From Pedobacter nyackensis (lineage in GTDB: Bacteria > Bacteroidota > Bacteroidia > Sphingobacteriales > Sphingobacteriaceae), in contig NZ_FWYB01000005.1 in the NCBI RefSeq assembly GCF_900176505.1, forward strand, positions 186,001 through 250,000: 64,000 bases of DNA, written 5' to 3'. Below the pieces are notes generated by a model, which was not told the DNA's origin, made no database searches, and saw only the letters and a list, made by a program, of their open reading frames with translations. Positions 34,653 through 42,404 of the stretch are shown piece after piece. Each line of letters opens with the position of its first letter. Position 1 is the first letter of the stretch. A program made the position numbers and the translations under genes.

Positions 34653-36080
34653 ATGCTGATGAAATCAATCGCCAACATTCTATTATTATGCTTATTCTTT
34701 TCGGGCGTTAAAGCTGAAATAAAGCTCCCCTCATTACTCATGGACAACATGGTTTTGCAACAAAATACTGCGGTGCGTTTATGGGGTGAAGCAAACGTTA
34801 ATACCGAAGTATTAGTAAAAACATCCTGGGACCATAAAACGTATAAAGCCAAATCTAATGCTGAAGGTAGTTGGGAGATTAAAGTCGCTACAATTGCCGG
34901 AAGCTATACACCTTATACTATTTCCATTAGTGATGGACAGGAAAAGCGCTTGACCAATATTTTACTTGGTGAAGTTTGGCTTTGTGGTGGGCAATCTAAT
35001 ATGGAAATGAGCACTCGTGGATTTACCAATCAACCATTGTTTAATGCTAATGATGAGATGCTTGATTCAGATTTTCCGGAAATCAGGTTGTTTTCGGTAA
35101 GAAGAGAATTTAATACCCAGCCGCAGGAGGACTGTAAAGGAAACTGGAGGTTGGCCAATTCTCAATCTGTAGAGACTTTCAGTTCTGTTGGTTTCAATTT
35201 CGCTAAAATATTAAACAAGACATTAAAAGTACCTATAGGGCTAATAGGATGTTACTGGGGTGGTTCAAGGATTGAGGCCTGGATGAGTGAAGATAAACTT
35301 AAGCAGTTTATCAAGGTGGATATTAAATCCGAAAGTTTAACGCCCGCTCTTGCCAATAGAGCACCAACACTTTTATACAATGGGATGCTGAGTCCTGTTT
35401 CCAAATTCACCATTAAAGGCTGTGTTTTTTATCAGGGCGAAGCGAATGTTACAAATCCGGCTGCATACCTAAAGCTTTTTCCAGAAATGGTTCGTAACTG
35501 GCGCGAAAGTTTTGGCAACGATTTTCCTTTTTACTATGTGCAACTTGCTCCTTTTAGCTACGAGAATATGGGTTGGAATGCTAATGGTACAGAAGTAGCC
35601 ATTTTTAGAGAAGTTCAGCAGAAAGCACTTGCTTTAATTCCAAATGCAGGAATGGTTGGAACAGCAGATATTGGTTCAGTATCAACCATCCATCCTCCTG
35701 ATAAACGTACTGTAGCGAAAAGACTGGCTTACTATACATTATTTAAAACATACAATCTGACTGGGATCGGGGGAGTGCCGCCTGGTTATCTTTCTTATGC
35801 GGTAGACAACCAAAAAATAATTGTCGAGCTTGATAATGTAGGCTATGGAATATCTGCTTATGGCGAACAAATTGAAGGATTTGAAATTGCTGGGGCAGAT
35901 AAAGTTTATCATAAGGCAAATGCAGAGATTGTGAAAGGAGCAAAGAATAAAATAGCGCTAAAAAGTGATCAAGTTAAAGATCCTATATCAGTAAGGTACT
36001 GTTATAAAAATTATAGCTATGGTAATATTTATAACAGTTATGGAATAGGACTTTTACCTTTCAGGAGCGACACCTATTAA
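34653..36080 (+). CDS. Sialate O-acetylesterase-like SGNH/GDSL hydrolase
   Basis: A 475-residue exported protein (signal peptide to about residue 21, GVKAEIKLPSLLMDNMVLQQ; an ATG at 34659 is an alternative start). The catalytic Ser lies in GEVWLCGGQSNMEMS, followed by the block III-type GCYWGGSRIEAWMS, VFYQGEANV and the Asp/His pair in IHPPDKRTVAKRLA. The C-terminal strand VKDPISVRYCYKNYSYGNIYN is family-typical. Such esterases remove acetyl groups from sialic acids or xylan-type sugars. As last gene of the PUL unit it may de-acetylate the substrate before the BNR proteins act. A second, broken copy of this family lies at 39581-39760. Confidence 0.85.
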   Translation: MLMKSIANILLLCLFFSGVKAEIKLPSLLMDNMVLQQNTAVRLWGEANVNTEVLVKTSWDHKTYKAKSNAEGSWEIKVATIAGSYTPYTISISDGQEKRLTNILLGEVWLCGGQSNMEMSTRGFTNQPLFNANDEMLDSDFPEIRLFSVRREFNTQPQEDCKGNWRLANSQSVETFSSVGFNFAKILNKTLKVPIGLIGCYWGGSRIEAWMSEDKLKQFIKVDIKSESLTPALANRAPTLLYNGMLSPVSKFTIKGCVFYQGEANVTNPAAYLKLFPEMVRNWRESFGNDFPFYYVQLAPFSYENMGWNANGTEVAIFREVQQKALALIPNAGMVGTADIGSVSTIHPPDKRTVAKRLAYYTLFKTYNLTGIGGVPPGYLSYAVDNQKIIVELDNVGYGISAYGEQIEGFEIAGADKVYHKANAEIVKGAKNKIALKSDQVKDPISVRYCYKNYSYGNIYNSYGIGLLPFRSDTY

Positions 36081-36110
36081 AAAATTATAGCGTCTATTTA
36101 AAAATGGAAT

Positions 36111-36177
36111 ATGATAATTTAGTACACTAAGTGGAGAAAAATTATAACAAAGCTATCTTCGCATAAGTTTAATTTAG
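36111..36177 (+). promoter_or_regulatory. Regulon box (copy 4) and -7 element upstream of the FG-GAP gene
   Basis: The box at 36111-36141 starts ATGATAATTTAGTACACTAA and ends GTGGAGAAAAA. After 28 bp comes TAATTTAG (36170-36177), one base off TAnnTTTG. A second candidate, TATCTTCG (36154-36161), would lie closer. The ATG is at 36232. Confidence 0.65.
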
Positions 36178-36231
36178 GTTCTTCTAATTTTGATATTAGA
36201 ACCAAACTTAAATTATAAGCTATTTTAAAAT

Positions 36232-38232
36232 ATGAAAATTAGAAATATCAGTGGGATTTTATCTGTAAGTTGCTTGGTTGTCATTGGTTTAGTTAATAAA
36301 CCGATAGATGTAAATGCACAACTTACAAAGGCGCCAGATTTTCAGTTTCTAAAATACAATAATCCCGGTTTAACCGTTGATCTTGGTGTGGGGTTATGGG
36401 CCTGGCCAATTCCCATTGATTATGATGAAGATGGGGATATGGATCTGGTGGTTTCCAGCCAGGGGAAGCCGTTTAATGGAGTTTATTTGTTTGAAAATAC
36501 CAGTGGCGACAAGAATCCTGTGTTTGCAAAGCCGGTGTTGCTTGCTAAATCAATAAAAGATATCCAGGTTTCTTTTATTGATGGTAAGCCACGCTTTACT
36601 GTACCTGGTGCAGAGCTGATCAATTTTACTAAAACTTTTGCTAAGGAAAAGAAAAAGCTGTTTCCTGCCGATTCTATTATGAAAGATATTAAAGGCAGAA
36701 ACCGCTTTAACCAATGGAAACTGGTGGACTATGATCATGATGGAGATGTTGATATTGTAGTAGGGGTGGATGACTGGATTGATTACGGATGGGATAACGC
36801 TTATGACAAAAAAGGGAACTGGACAAACGGACCGCTTCATGGTTATGTTTATCTCATTGAAAATCAGAATGGAAATTATGTAAATAAAGGCCGGATTAAA
36901 GCTGGAGGTAAGGAACTGGATGTTTACGGTGCACCCACGCCGAATTTTGCAGATTTTGATGGTGATGGAGATCTGGACTTGATTTGTGGAGAATTTTTAG
37001 ATAAACTGACTTATTTTGAAAATTTTGGCACAAAGGAAAAGCCTGTTTATGCGCAGGGTAGACATTTGGCTAATGATGCAGGTGTAATAAAGATGGACCT
37101 GGAGATGATCATACCAGTTTCTGTAGACTGGGATAAGGATGGTCATGTTGATCTTGTAGTGGGAGATGAAGACGGGCGTGTCGCCTTTATCGAAAATACA
37201 GGAAAAGTAAAGAATGGAATGCCTCAATTTAAGTCTCCGGTATATTTTAAGCAGGAAGCAGATAACGTAAAGTTTGGTGCGTTGGTAACGCCTTTTAGCA
37301 CAGACTGGGATGGGGATGGCGATGAGGATATCATTTGCGGTAATTCAGCTGGACATATTGCTTTCATAGAAAATCTGGGGGGTTATAATGGAATGCCGCG
37401 TTGGGCAGCGCCTAAATTGTTGCAAAGTGATGGAAAAGTTATCAGGATACAGGCAGGAAATAATGCCTCTATACAGGGGCCTGCTGAAGCTAAGTGGGGT
37501 TATACCACACTCTCTGTTGCAGATTGGGATGGTGATGGACCTAAAGACCTTATTGTAAATTCTATATGGGGGAAAGTTGTTTGGTATAAAAATACTGGAA
37601 CTAAAACTGCACCTAAACTTGCAAAAGAACAGCAGGTTAATGTAGATTGGGGGAATTCGGCCGTCCCAAAGCCAACATGGAACTGGTGGAGCCCTGAACC
37701 AAAATCACTGGTCACACAGTGGCGTACAACTCCTTATGCTATAGACTGGAATAAGGATGGATTGACGGATTTGGTTATGCTGGATACAGGTGGTTACTTG
37801 TCTTATTTCGAACGTTTTAAAAAGGGGAATGAACTGCTGTTAAAACAACCTAAGAGAATATTTCAGGCAACCGATTTTGCCGGATATAACGGAAATCACA
37901 AAGTAACAGATAGCCTGGCGGGTTTGATAAGATTAAATACGTTAAAATTTGGTGCCAGTGGAAGGCGGAAATTCACGATTGTGGATTGGGACCTTGATGG
38001 AAAACCGGATATACTGGTAAATAGTATAAATGTAAGTCTGATGAAAAATATGGGTGTGAAGAATGGCTTGGTACAACTTAAGGATCAGGGACTGCTTGCG
38101 GAGTTGGTACTTGCGGGTCATGACACTAGTCCAACTACGGTAGACTGGAATAAAGACGGTATTCCTGATCTTTTAGTCGGTGCCGAAGATGGACATATTT
38201 ATTATCTGCCTAATCCTGAAAAAAAAAAGTAA
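36232..38232 (+). CDS. Secreted FG-GAP/VCBS-repeat beta-propeller protein
   Basis: A 666-residue protein with a signal peptide (to VNAQ). It carries nine calcium-loop repeats of the form D-x-D-x-D-G-D-x-D-ϕ-ϕ-V, for example DYDEDGDMDLVVS, DYDHDGDVDIVVG, DFDGDGDLDLICG, DWDKDGHVDLVVG, DWDGDGDEDIICG and DWNKDGIPDLLVG, so the whole chain is one or two propellers. It may bind or cleave a polysaccharide, as some lyases and rhamnosidases use this fold; no catalytic residues are identifiable. It has its own regulon box, tying it to the isomerase/dehydratase operon rather than to the PUL next door. The next gene overlaps it by 1 nt. Confidence 0.8.
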   Translation: MKIRNISGILSVSCLVVIGLVNKPIDVNAQLTKAPDFQFLKYNNPGLTVDLGVGLWAWPIPIDYDEDGDMDLVVSSQGKPFNGVYLFENTSGDKNPVFAKPVLLAKSIKDIQVSFIDGKPRFTVPGAELINFTKTFAKEKKKLFPADSIMKDIKGRNRFNQWKLVDYDHDGDVDIVVGVDDWIDYGWDNAYDKKGNWTNGPLHGYVYLIENQNGNYVNKGRIKAGGKELDVYGAPTPNFADFDGDGDLDLICGEFLDKLTYFENFGTKEKPVYAQGRHLANDAGVIKMDLEMIIPVSVDWDKDGHVDLVVGDEDGRVAFIENTGKVKNGMPQFKSPVYFKQEADNVKFGALVTPFSTDWDGDGDEDIICGNSAGHIAFIENLGGYNGMPRWAAPKLLQSDGKVIRIQAGNNASIQGPAEAKWGYTTLSVADWDGDGPKDLIVNSIWGKVVWYKNTGTKTAPKLAKEQQVNVDWGNSAVPKPTWNWWSPEPKSLVTQWRTTPYAIDWNKDGLTDLVMLDTGGYLSYFERFKKGNELLLKQPKRIFQATDFAGYNGNHKVTDSLAGLIRLNTLKFGASGRRKFTIVDWDLDGKPDILVNSINVSLMKNMGVKNGLVQLKDQGLLAELVLAGHDTSPTTVDWNKDGIPDLLVGAEDGHIYYLPNPEKKK

Positions 38233-39509
38233 TGCAGGAAAGACAATTAACAACTGATGCAAAGGGACATTTCTTAAATACCAATCAATGCTTTTCGGCA
38301 GATGGTAAATGGCTTGTTTATGATACCCGAAATGATGATAGTAAAATAGCCAGTACAGGTAGTATTGAGATGGTGAATGTGGTTACAGGGGAAGCAAAGC
38401 AGCTATATCACACGAAAAATCAAACTGAGTATGGCCCCGGACTTGGTGCTGTCTCTTTTTCTCCTGCGGCCGAACGGGTAATATTCATCCATGGAATAAG
38501 AAATTCTGATGAAAAAAATCCATACGGCTTTACCCGCAGAACGGGAGTGGGAATTGATGTTAATCATCCTGAACTGCCCATTTTTATGGATGCGAGGGAT
38601 CTTAAATCGCCATTTACTCCAGGCGCGCTACGTGGGGGAACTCATGCCCATTCATGGAGTGGGGATGGGCAATGGCTGAGCTTTACCTATAACGATTATG
38701 TTATAGAGCAGTTGAGTAAAACTAATCCTGATGTTCAGGACCTGAGAACAGTGGGTGTAATGTTTCCCGCAAAGGTAGAGGTTGTGGATGATGCAAGTGG
38801 TGAAAACAACAGCGGCCAAATGTTTGCTGTAGTGGTAACCAGGGTTACAGAAAATCCGATAGCCGATAGTGATGATATCGATAAGGCCTTTGATGAATGT
38901 TGGATTGGGAAAAAAGGTTATCAGAAAGCAGATGGAAATTGGCAGGAAAGGGCAATTGCTTTTCAGGGAAATGTAAAGGACAAAAATGGATTGAGTAAAA
39001 CAGAGATTTTTGTAGTTGATCTACCTGCTGATCTGAGGATGGGAGAAAAGCTTGCCGGAACTGCCAGCAGCAGGCCAGATGTTCCGGAAGGTGTAAAGCA
39101 AAGAAGGATTACATTTACTAAAGAAGGTGTGCTTGGACCACGTCATTGGCTGAGGTCAAGTTCTGACGGAACTAAGATTGGTTTCTTGTCAAAAGCCCCA
39201 TCTGGCTTTATCAATGCTTTTACCGTGTCGCCAAACGGAGGACCGGTTAAGCAGATTAGTTTTCATCAGTTTGATATACAAAGTGGATTAAATTTTAGTC
39301 CGGATGGTGAGTATATCAGTTATGTGGCACAAAATGCTGTTTACATTACTGAGCTGGCTACAGGGATATCAAAGCAATTAACAGAAAGTTCAAGTGAAGA
39401 GGATAGACCTGTAAGTTCTGTAATCTGGAGCCCAGATGGTAAGACCTTGGCCTATAACCGATATGTAAAAAAGAACGACAGGTTCTTGCAGATTTTTTTG
39501 TTGAAATAA
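38232..39509 (+). CDS. DUF3748 protein, YidR-like, WD40/TolB-type propeller
   Basis: A 425-residue protein with no signal peptide. FLNTNQCFSADGKWLVYDTR, RVIFIHGIRNSDEKNPYGFTRRTGVGIDV, DLKSPFTPGALRGGTHAHSWSGDGQWLSFTYNDYVIEQ, PRHWLRSSSDGTKIGFLSKAPSG and LNFSPDGEYISYVAQNAVYI match E. coli YidR (DUF3748), a TolB-like propeller of unknown function whose gene lies close to the galactonate (dgo) operon in E. coli. ATG overlaps the FG-GAP stop (taATG), so the two are translationally coupled and share the regulon box. A role in sensing or processing a sugar-acid-containing substrate is inferred from both contexts. Probably cytoplasmic as drawn. Confidence 0.8.
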   Translation: MQERQLTTDAKGHFLNTNQCFSADGKWLVYDTRNDDSKIASTGSIEMVNVVTGEAKQLYHTKNQTEYGPGLGAVSFSPAAERVIFIHGIRNSDEKNPYGFTRRTGVGIDVNHPELPIFMDARDLKSPFTPGALRGGTHAHSWSGDGQWLSFTYNDYVIEQLSKTNPDVQDLRTVGVMFPAKVEVVDDASGENNSGQMFAVVVTRVTENPIADSDDIDKAFDECWIGKKGYQKADGNWQERAIAFQGNVKDKNGLSKTEIFVVDLPADLRMGEKLAGTASSRPDVPEGVKQRRITFTKEGVLGPRHWLRSSSDGTKIGFLSKAPSGFINAFTVSPNGGPVKQISFHQFDIQSGLNFSPDGEYISYVAQNAVYITELATGISKQLTESSSEEDRPVSSVIWSPDGKTLAYNRYVKKNDRFLQIFLLK

Positions 39510-39580
39510 AAAGCTCAACGCCATATCTTTCGATTTGGTTTCGATTACTTCCGCAGTCGAATTTTAAATAAGAAATAAAT

Positions 39581-39760
39581 ATGCCTCCGTTATTTCAGCT
39601 CAGGTTGAGTTTTAAAGAGGGAGTGTTGGTGTCTGCCGATAAGGTTAATAAACCAGTAGCTGCACGTTATGCGTTTAAAGCCTGGACATCGGGCGATTTG
39701 TTTAACAAATACGGCCTAACAGCTTCATCTTTTCGAACGGATAACTGGGAGATTAAATAA
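39581..39760 (+). pseudogene. C-terminal remnant of a sialate O-acetylesterase gene
   Basis: A 59-codon frame whose product contains VSADKVNKPVAARYAFKAW, then GDLFNKYGL and SSFRTDNWEI: the terminal strand region of sialate O-acetylesterases (compare VKDPISVRYCYKNYSYGNIYN in the intact gene at 34653). Nothing upstream encodes the catalytic part, so the gene has been truncated from its 5' side. It is followed at once by an intact terminator, presumably that of the original gene. Confidence 0.75.
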
Positions 39761-39766
39761 AAAAGG

Positions 39767-39801
39767 AAAAATCCCCCGGATGATTCATCCGGGGGATTTT
39801 T
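39767..39801 (+). terminator. Strong intrinsic terminator
   Basis: AAAATCCCCCGGATGA pairs with TCATCCGGGGGATTTT around a single T, an almost perfect 16-bp stem, with T-tract. It ends the FG-GAP/YidR unit plus the esterase remnant. Confidence 0.9.
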
Positions 39802-39966
39802 CGAAATGATTTTTATATGGGTTGTTAATGGTGAAATCTCCGTTGTTAGCGGTATTCTTAATTAGATAATAAAGTACAGATGTTTGATAATGAGTGTGAT
39901 GAGTTGCTTTTGAATGTTTCTGAGATTTAGTTAACCAAAATCAAACTAATACATCTTTGGATAATA

Positions 39967-40146
39967 ATGGATCAAGATTATATGAAGCATATTTTTTTAT
40001 TGATGATCCTATGGACATTACTTTTAATTTATTTAATAACGGATTTGCAGGTAAGTGCGCCAACGGGAACAACGGCTTTTGAAAGTGCTAAACCTATAAA
40101 AAATGGCAAACTCATGCATCTTTCAGGAAAGGCATCTGGGAACTGA
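39967..40146 (+). CDS. Small putative secretory ORF, possibly a gene remnant
   Basis: A 59-codon frame starting at ATG 39967 (second ATG at 39982 gives MKHIFLLMILWTLLLIYLITD, a signal-peptide-like hydrophobic run). The remaining 33 residues, SAPTGTTAFESAKPIKNGKL onward, have no recognisable domain. It lies between gene debris and the convergent hydrolase gene, and a degenerate regulon-box-like sequence sits upstream at 39863-39893. It may be the severed 5' end of a secreted enzyme gene, or a real small protein; low certainty. Confidence 0.35.
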   Translation: MDQDYMKHIFLLMILWTLLLIYLITDLQVSAPTGTTAFESAKPIKNGKLMHLSGKASGN

Positions 40147-40155
40147 GCTAAACGT

Positions 40156-40980
40156 TTAGTTTCTATTTAAAAACGCCAGGGTCTTTTCTACAACTTCCTG
40201 TAAATCCTTTGGCAGTTGGTCTGCGGTGTAAGGGTGGGACGCACCATAAACGTGATTAGCGCCTTCAATCTTCTGTATTTTTGCGTTCAGTTGTTTTTGT
40301 GCCAGATCCAGGGCGACGCTAAACTTAACATTGATGTCATCGTCTCCATGTAAGATTAACCAGGGAATTTTTATACGTTTTGCTGCATTTAGAATGTTGA
40401 ATTGATCTTTGTGGTGGTTAAAGTCATCAAGCAAGGTGCTGTTTAAAGGCATTTTTTCTTTTGTTCGGGCATTCTCCACATAGATTCTTCCCGTTTTGAT
40501 CCATTCCGTTTCCTGTTCTTTTTTCCACAGACTGGAGAAATCAGAAATGGCCGACCAGGTAATTAGTTTGCTGATCCTGCTATCTCTTGCTCCCTGAATG
40601 ATCGCCAGGCCACCACCTCGGCTATGACCTATCAGAGAAATGGATGTTGACGGAAAAGTTGAAGACACATAGTCGATGACCGAATTAACATCTGATAATT
40701 CTTTGCTGATGGTATTGGAGGCAAAGGCTTCCATATCAGTCACATCGTTTGGATTTTGCGCCGTAACCCCGCTATGCGACAGATTAAATTTGATATATCT
40801 GTAGCCATTTGAAGCAAAAAAAGCAGCAGTTAAGTGATGAGCTCCCCAATCTTTAAAACCTTTAAAGCCATGAATGAAAATTATTGTGGCTGAATTTGGG
40901 TTTTTGTCATCATAAGTAGCATCCCCTAGAATTGTTTTCCCTGCCGCTCCATTCAATGTAAAGTGCGCTGATTTGATCAT
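40156..40980 (-). CDS. Alpha/beta-hydrolase (dienelactone-hydrolase/esterase type)
   Basis: A 274-residue cytoplasmic hydrolase. IFIHGFKGFKDWGAHH is the oxyanion-hole region, the nucleophile elbow is GHSRGGG, the acid lies in LILHGDDDINV, and the His in IEGANHVYGAS. This is a complete Ser-Asp-His triad. A lid region with WSAISDFSSLWKKEQETEW separates the halves. The substrate is not evident. It is convergent with the debris region and divergent from hemA, and stands alone. Confidence 0.85.
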   Translation of the reverse strand: MIKSAHFTLNGAAGKTILGDATYDDKNPNSATIIFIHGFKGFKDWGAHHLTAAFFASNGYRYIKFNLSHSGVTAQNPNDVTDMEAFASNTISKELSDVNSVIDYVSSTFPSTSISLIGHSRGGGLAIIQGARDSRISKLITWSAISDFSSLWKKEQETEWIKTGRIYVENARTKEKMPLNSTLLDDFNHHKDQFNILNAAKRIKIPWLILHGDDDINVKFSVALDLAQKQLNAKIQKIEGANHVYGASHPYTADQLPKDLQEVVEKTLAFLNRN

Positions 40981-41114
40981 ATGTAGCTACGTGTATGGTG
41001 TTTAGCTAATATAACAAAATTAAAATGGGGATGTTTATGGGGGTGATATTATTTAAAATCTTTCTAAATAGCTCTTTGTTACAGCATAATGACAGTGGAA
41101 CAGCCTTGTCTTCT

Positions 41115-41122
41115 TACTTTTG
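41115..41122 (+). promoter_or_regulatory. -7 element for hemA
   Basis: TACTTTTG, an exact TAnnTTTG, 30 nt before the TTG start of hemA. No clear -33 TTTG at the usual distance. Confidence 0.55.
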
Positions 41123-41152
41123 TTTCGTTAAAAACAAACAGGGTACTAAATT

Positions 41153-42379
41153 TTGGAATATTTAAAGATCATTGCTTTTACGCATAAACAGATTGACCTG
41201 AAATCCTTGGGTAAGTTAGTGATATGTGAGCAGACATTAGACGACAGGTTGAGGAACATTCAATCGGAGTTAGGTGTTAAAGAAATATTCTACGTAGGAA
41301 CATGTAACAGAGTCGAATTTGTATTCACAGCTTCGGGTAATTTAGATAAAGATTTTATTCTTCGTTTCTTAACTGTGCTGGACATGGGATTACCTTCCCA
41401 GTATATGGAACAGTTTATTGAGAACGTATCAGCTTATGAACAACTGGATGCTTTCAATCACCTCTTACGAACTTCTTGTTCACTGGAAAGTCTTGTTGTG
41501 GGAGAAAAGGAAATTTTGGCTCAGATCCGTAAAGCCTACGAAGCTTGTCGTGTTGCCGGATTTACAGGAGACTATATGCGGATGATTATGAACCGGGTAG
41601 TGAAAACGGCCAAAGAAGTTTATACGCATACCAATATTTCTAAGAATCCTGTATCTGTTGTTTCTTTGGCTTACCGTAAATTACGTGATCTTAAAATGTG
41701 CGCTAACTCAAGGCTACTGATTATTGGTGCCGGAGAAACGAATAAAAATTTAGCACAGTATCTTAAAAAACATAAATATTCTAACTTCTCGGTTTTTAAC
41801 CGGACACTTGAAAATGCAGAAGTGCTGGCTAAAGAATTAAATGGTACGGCTTATCCGCTTACAGAGCTTGAAAATTTCAATCAGGGATTTGATGTGATTA
41901 TCACTTGTACCGGAGCTACTGAGCCTATTGTTACTGAGGAGATTTATAAAAAGCTACTTAACGGTGAAACCGGTAAAAAGGTGATCGTTGATTTAGCTAT
42001 TCCTAATGATACCGCTCCAGAAGTGGTTAAAAACTTCCCAATACACTACATAGAGGTTGAATCTTTAAAAGAGATTGCCCGTAAAAATATTCAGGAACGC
42101 TATGATGAGCTGGTAAATGCCGAGCACATCATCGAAGAAAACATCAAGGATTTTGCATTGGTATTACGCCAGCGTAAAATTGAAATCGCTATGAGTTGCG
42201 TTCCCGAGAAAATTAAGGAAATTAAGCATACTGCTATCAATGGTATCTTTGCCGAGGAGATCAATAATCTGGATGAAAGTTCAAGATTATTACTGGAAAA
42301 GGTGGTGAATTACATGGAAAAAAAATACATCAGCGTTCCAATGGTAATGGCAAAGGAGATATTGGTAAAGAATAGCTAA
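41153..42379 (+). CDS. hemA: Glutamyl-tRNA reductase
   Basis: A 408-residue enzyme; first committed step of C5-pathway heme synthesis, reducing Glu-tRNA to glutamate-1-semialdehyde. The nucleophile Cys51 is in YVGTCNRVEF, followed by SLVVGEKEILAQIRKAY, the NADPH-domain motif IIGAGETNKNLAQYL and the C-terminal helical dimerisation domain. The start is TTG at 41153: the sequence MEYLKIIAFTHKQIDL aligns with the family N-terminus and no in-frame ATG exists upstream. It opens the heme cluster and is followed by hemCD after 25 nt. Confidence 0.95.
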   Translation: MEYLKIIAFTHKQIDLKSLGKLVICEQTLDDRLRNIQSELGVKEIFYVGTCNRVEFVFTASGNLDKDFILRFLTVLDMGLPSQYMEQFIENVSAYEQLDAFNHLLRTSCSLESLVVGEKEILAQIRKAYEACRVAGFTGDYMRMIMNRVVKTAKEVYTHTNISKNPVSVVSLAYRKLRDLKMCANSRLLIIGAGETNKNLAQYLKKHKYSNFSVFNRTLENAEVLAKELNGTAYPLTELENFNQGFDVIITCTGATEPIVTEEIYKKLLNGETGKKVIVDLAIPNDTAPEVVKNFPIHYIEVESLKEIARKNIQERYDELVNAEHIIEENIKDFALVLRQRKIEIAMSCVPEKIKEIKHTAINGIFAEEINNLDESSRLLLEKVVNYMEKKYISVPMVMAKEILVKNS

Positions 42380-42384
42380 ATTTG
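42377..42384 (+). promoter_or_regulatory. Internal -7 element before hemCD
   Basis: TAAATTTG fits TAnnTTTG and overlaps the hemA stop codon; 20 nt remain to the GTG start of hemCD. It would give hemCD its own promoter inside the cluster. Confidence 0.45.
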
Positions 42385-42404
42385 CCAAAAAATTAGCAAT
42401 CAAC

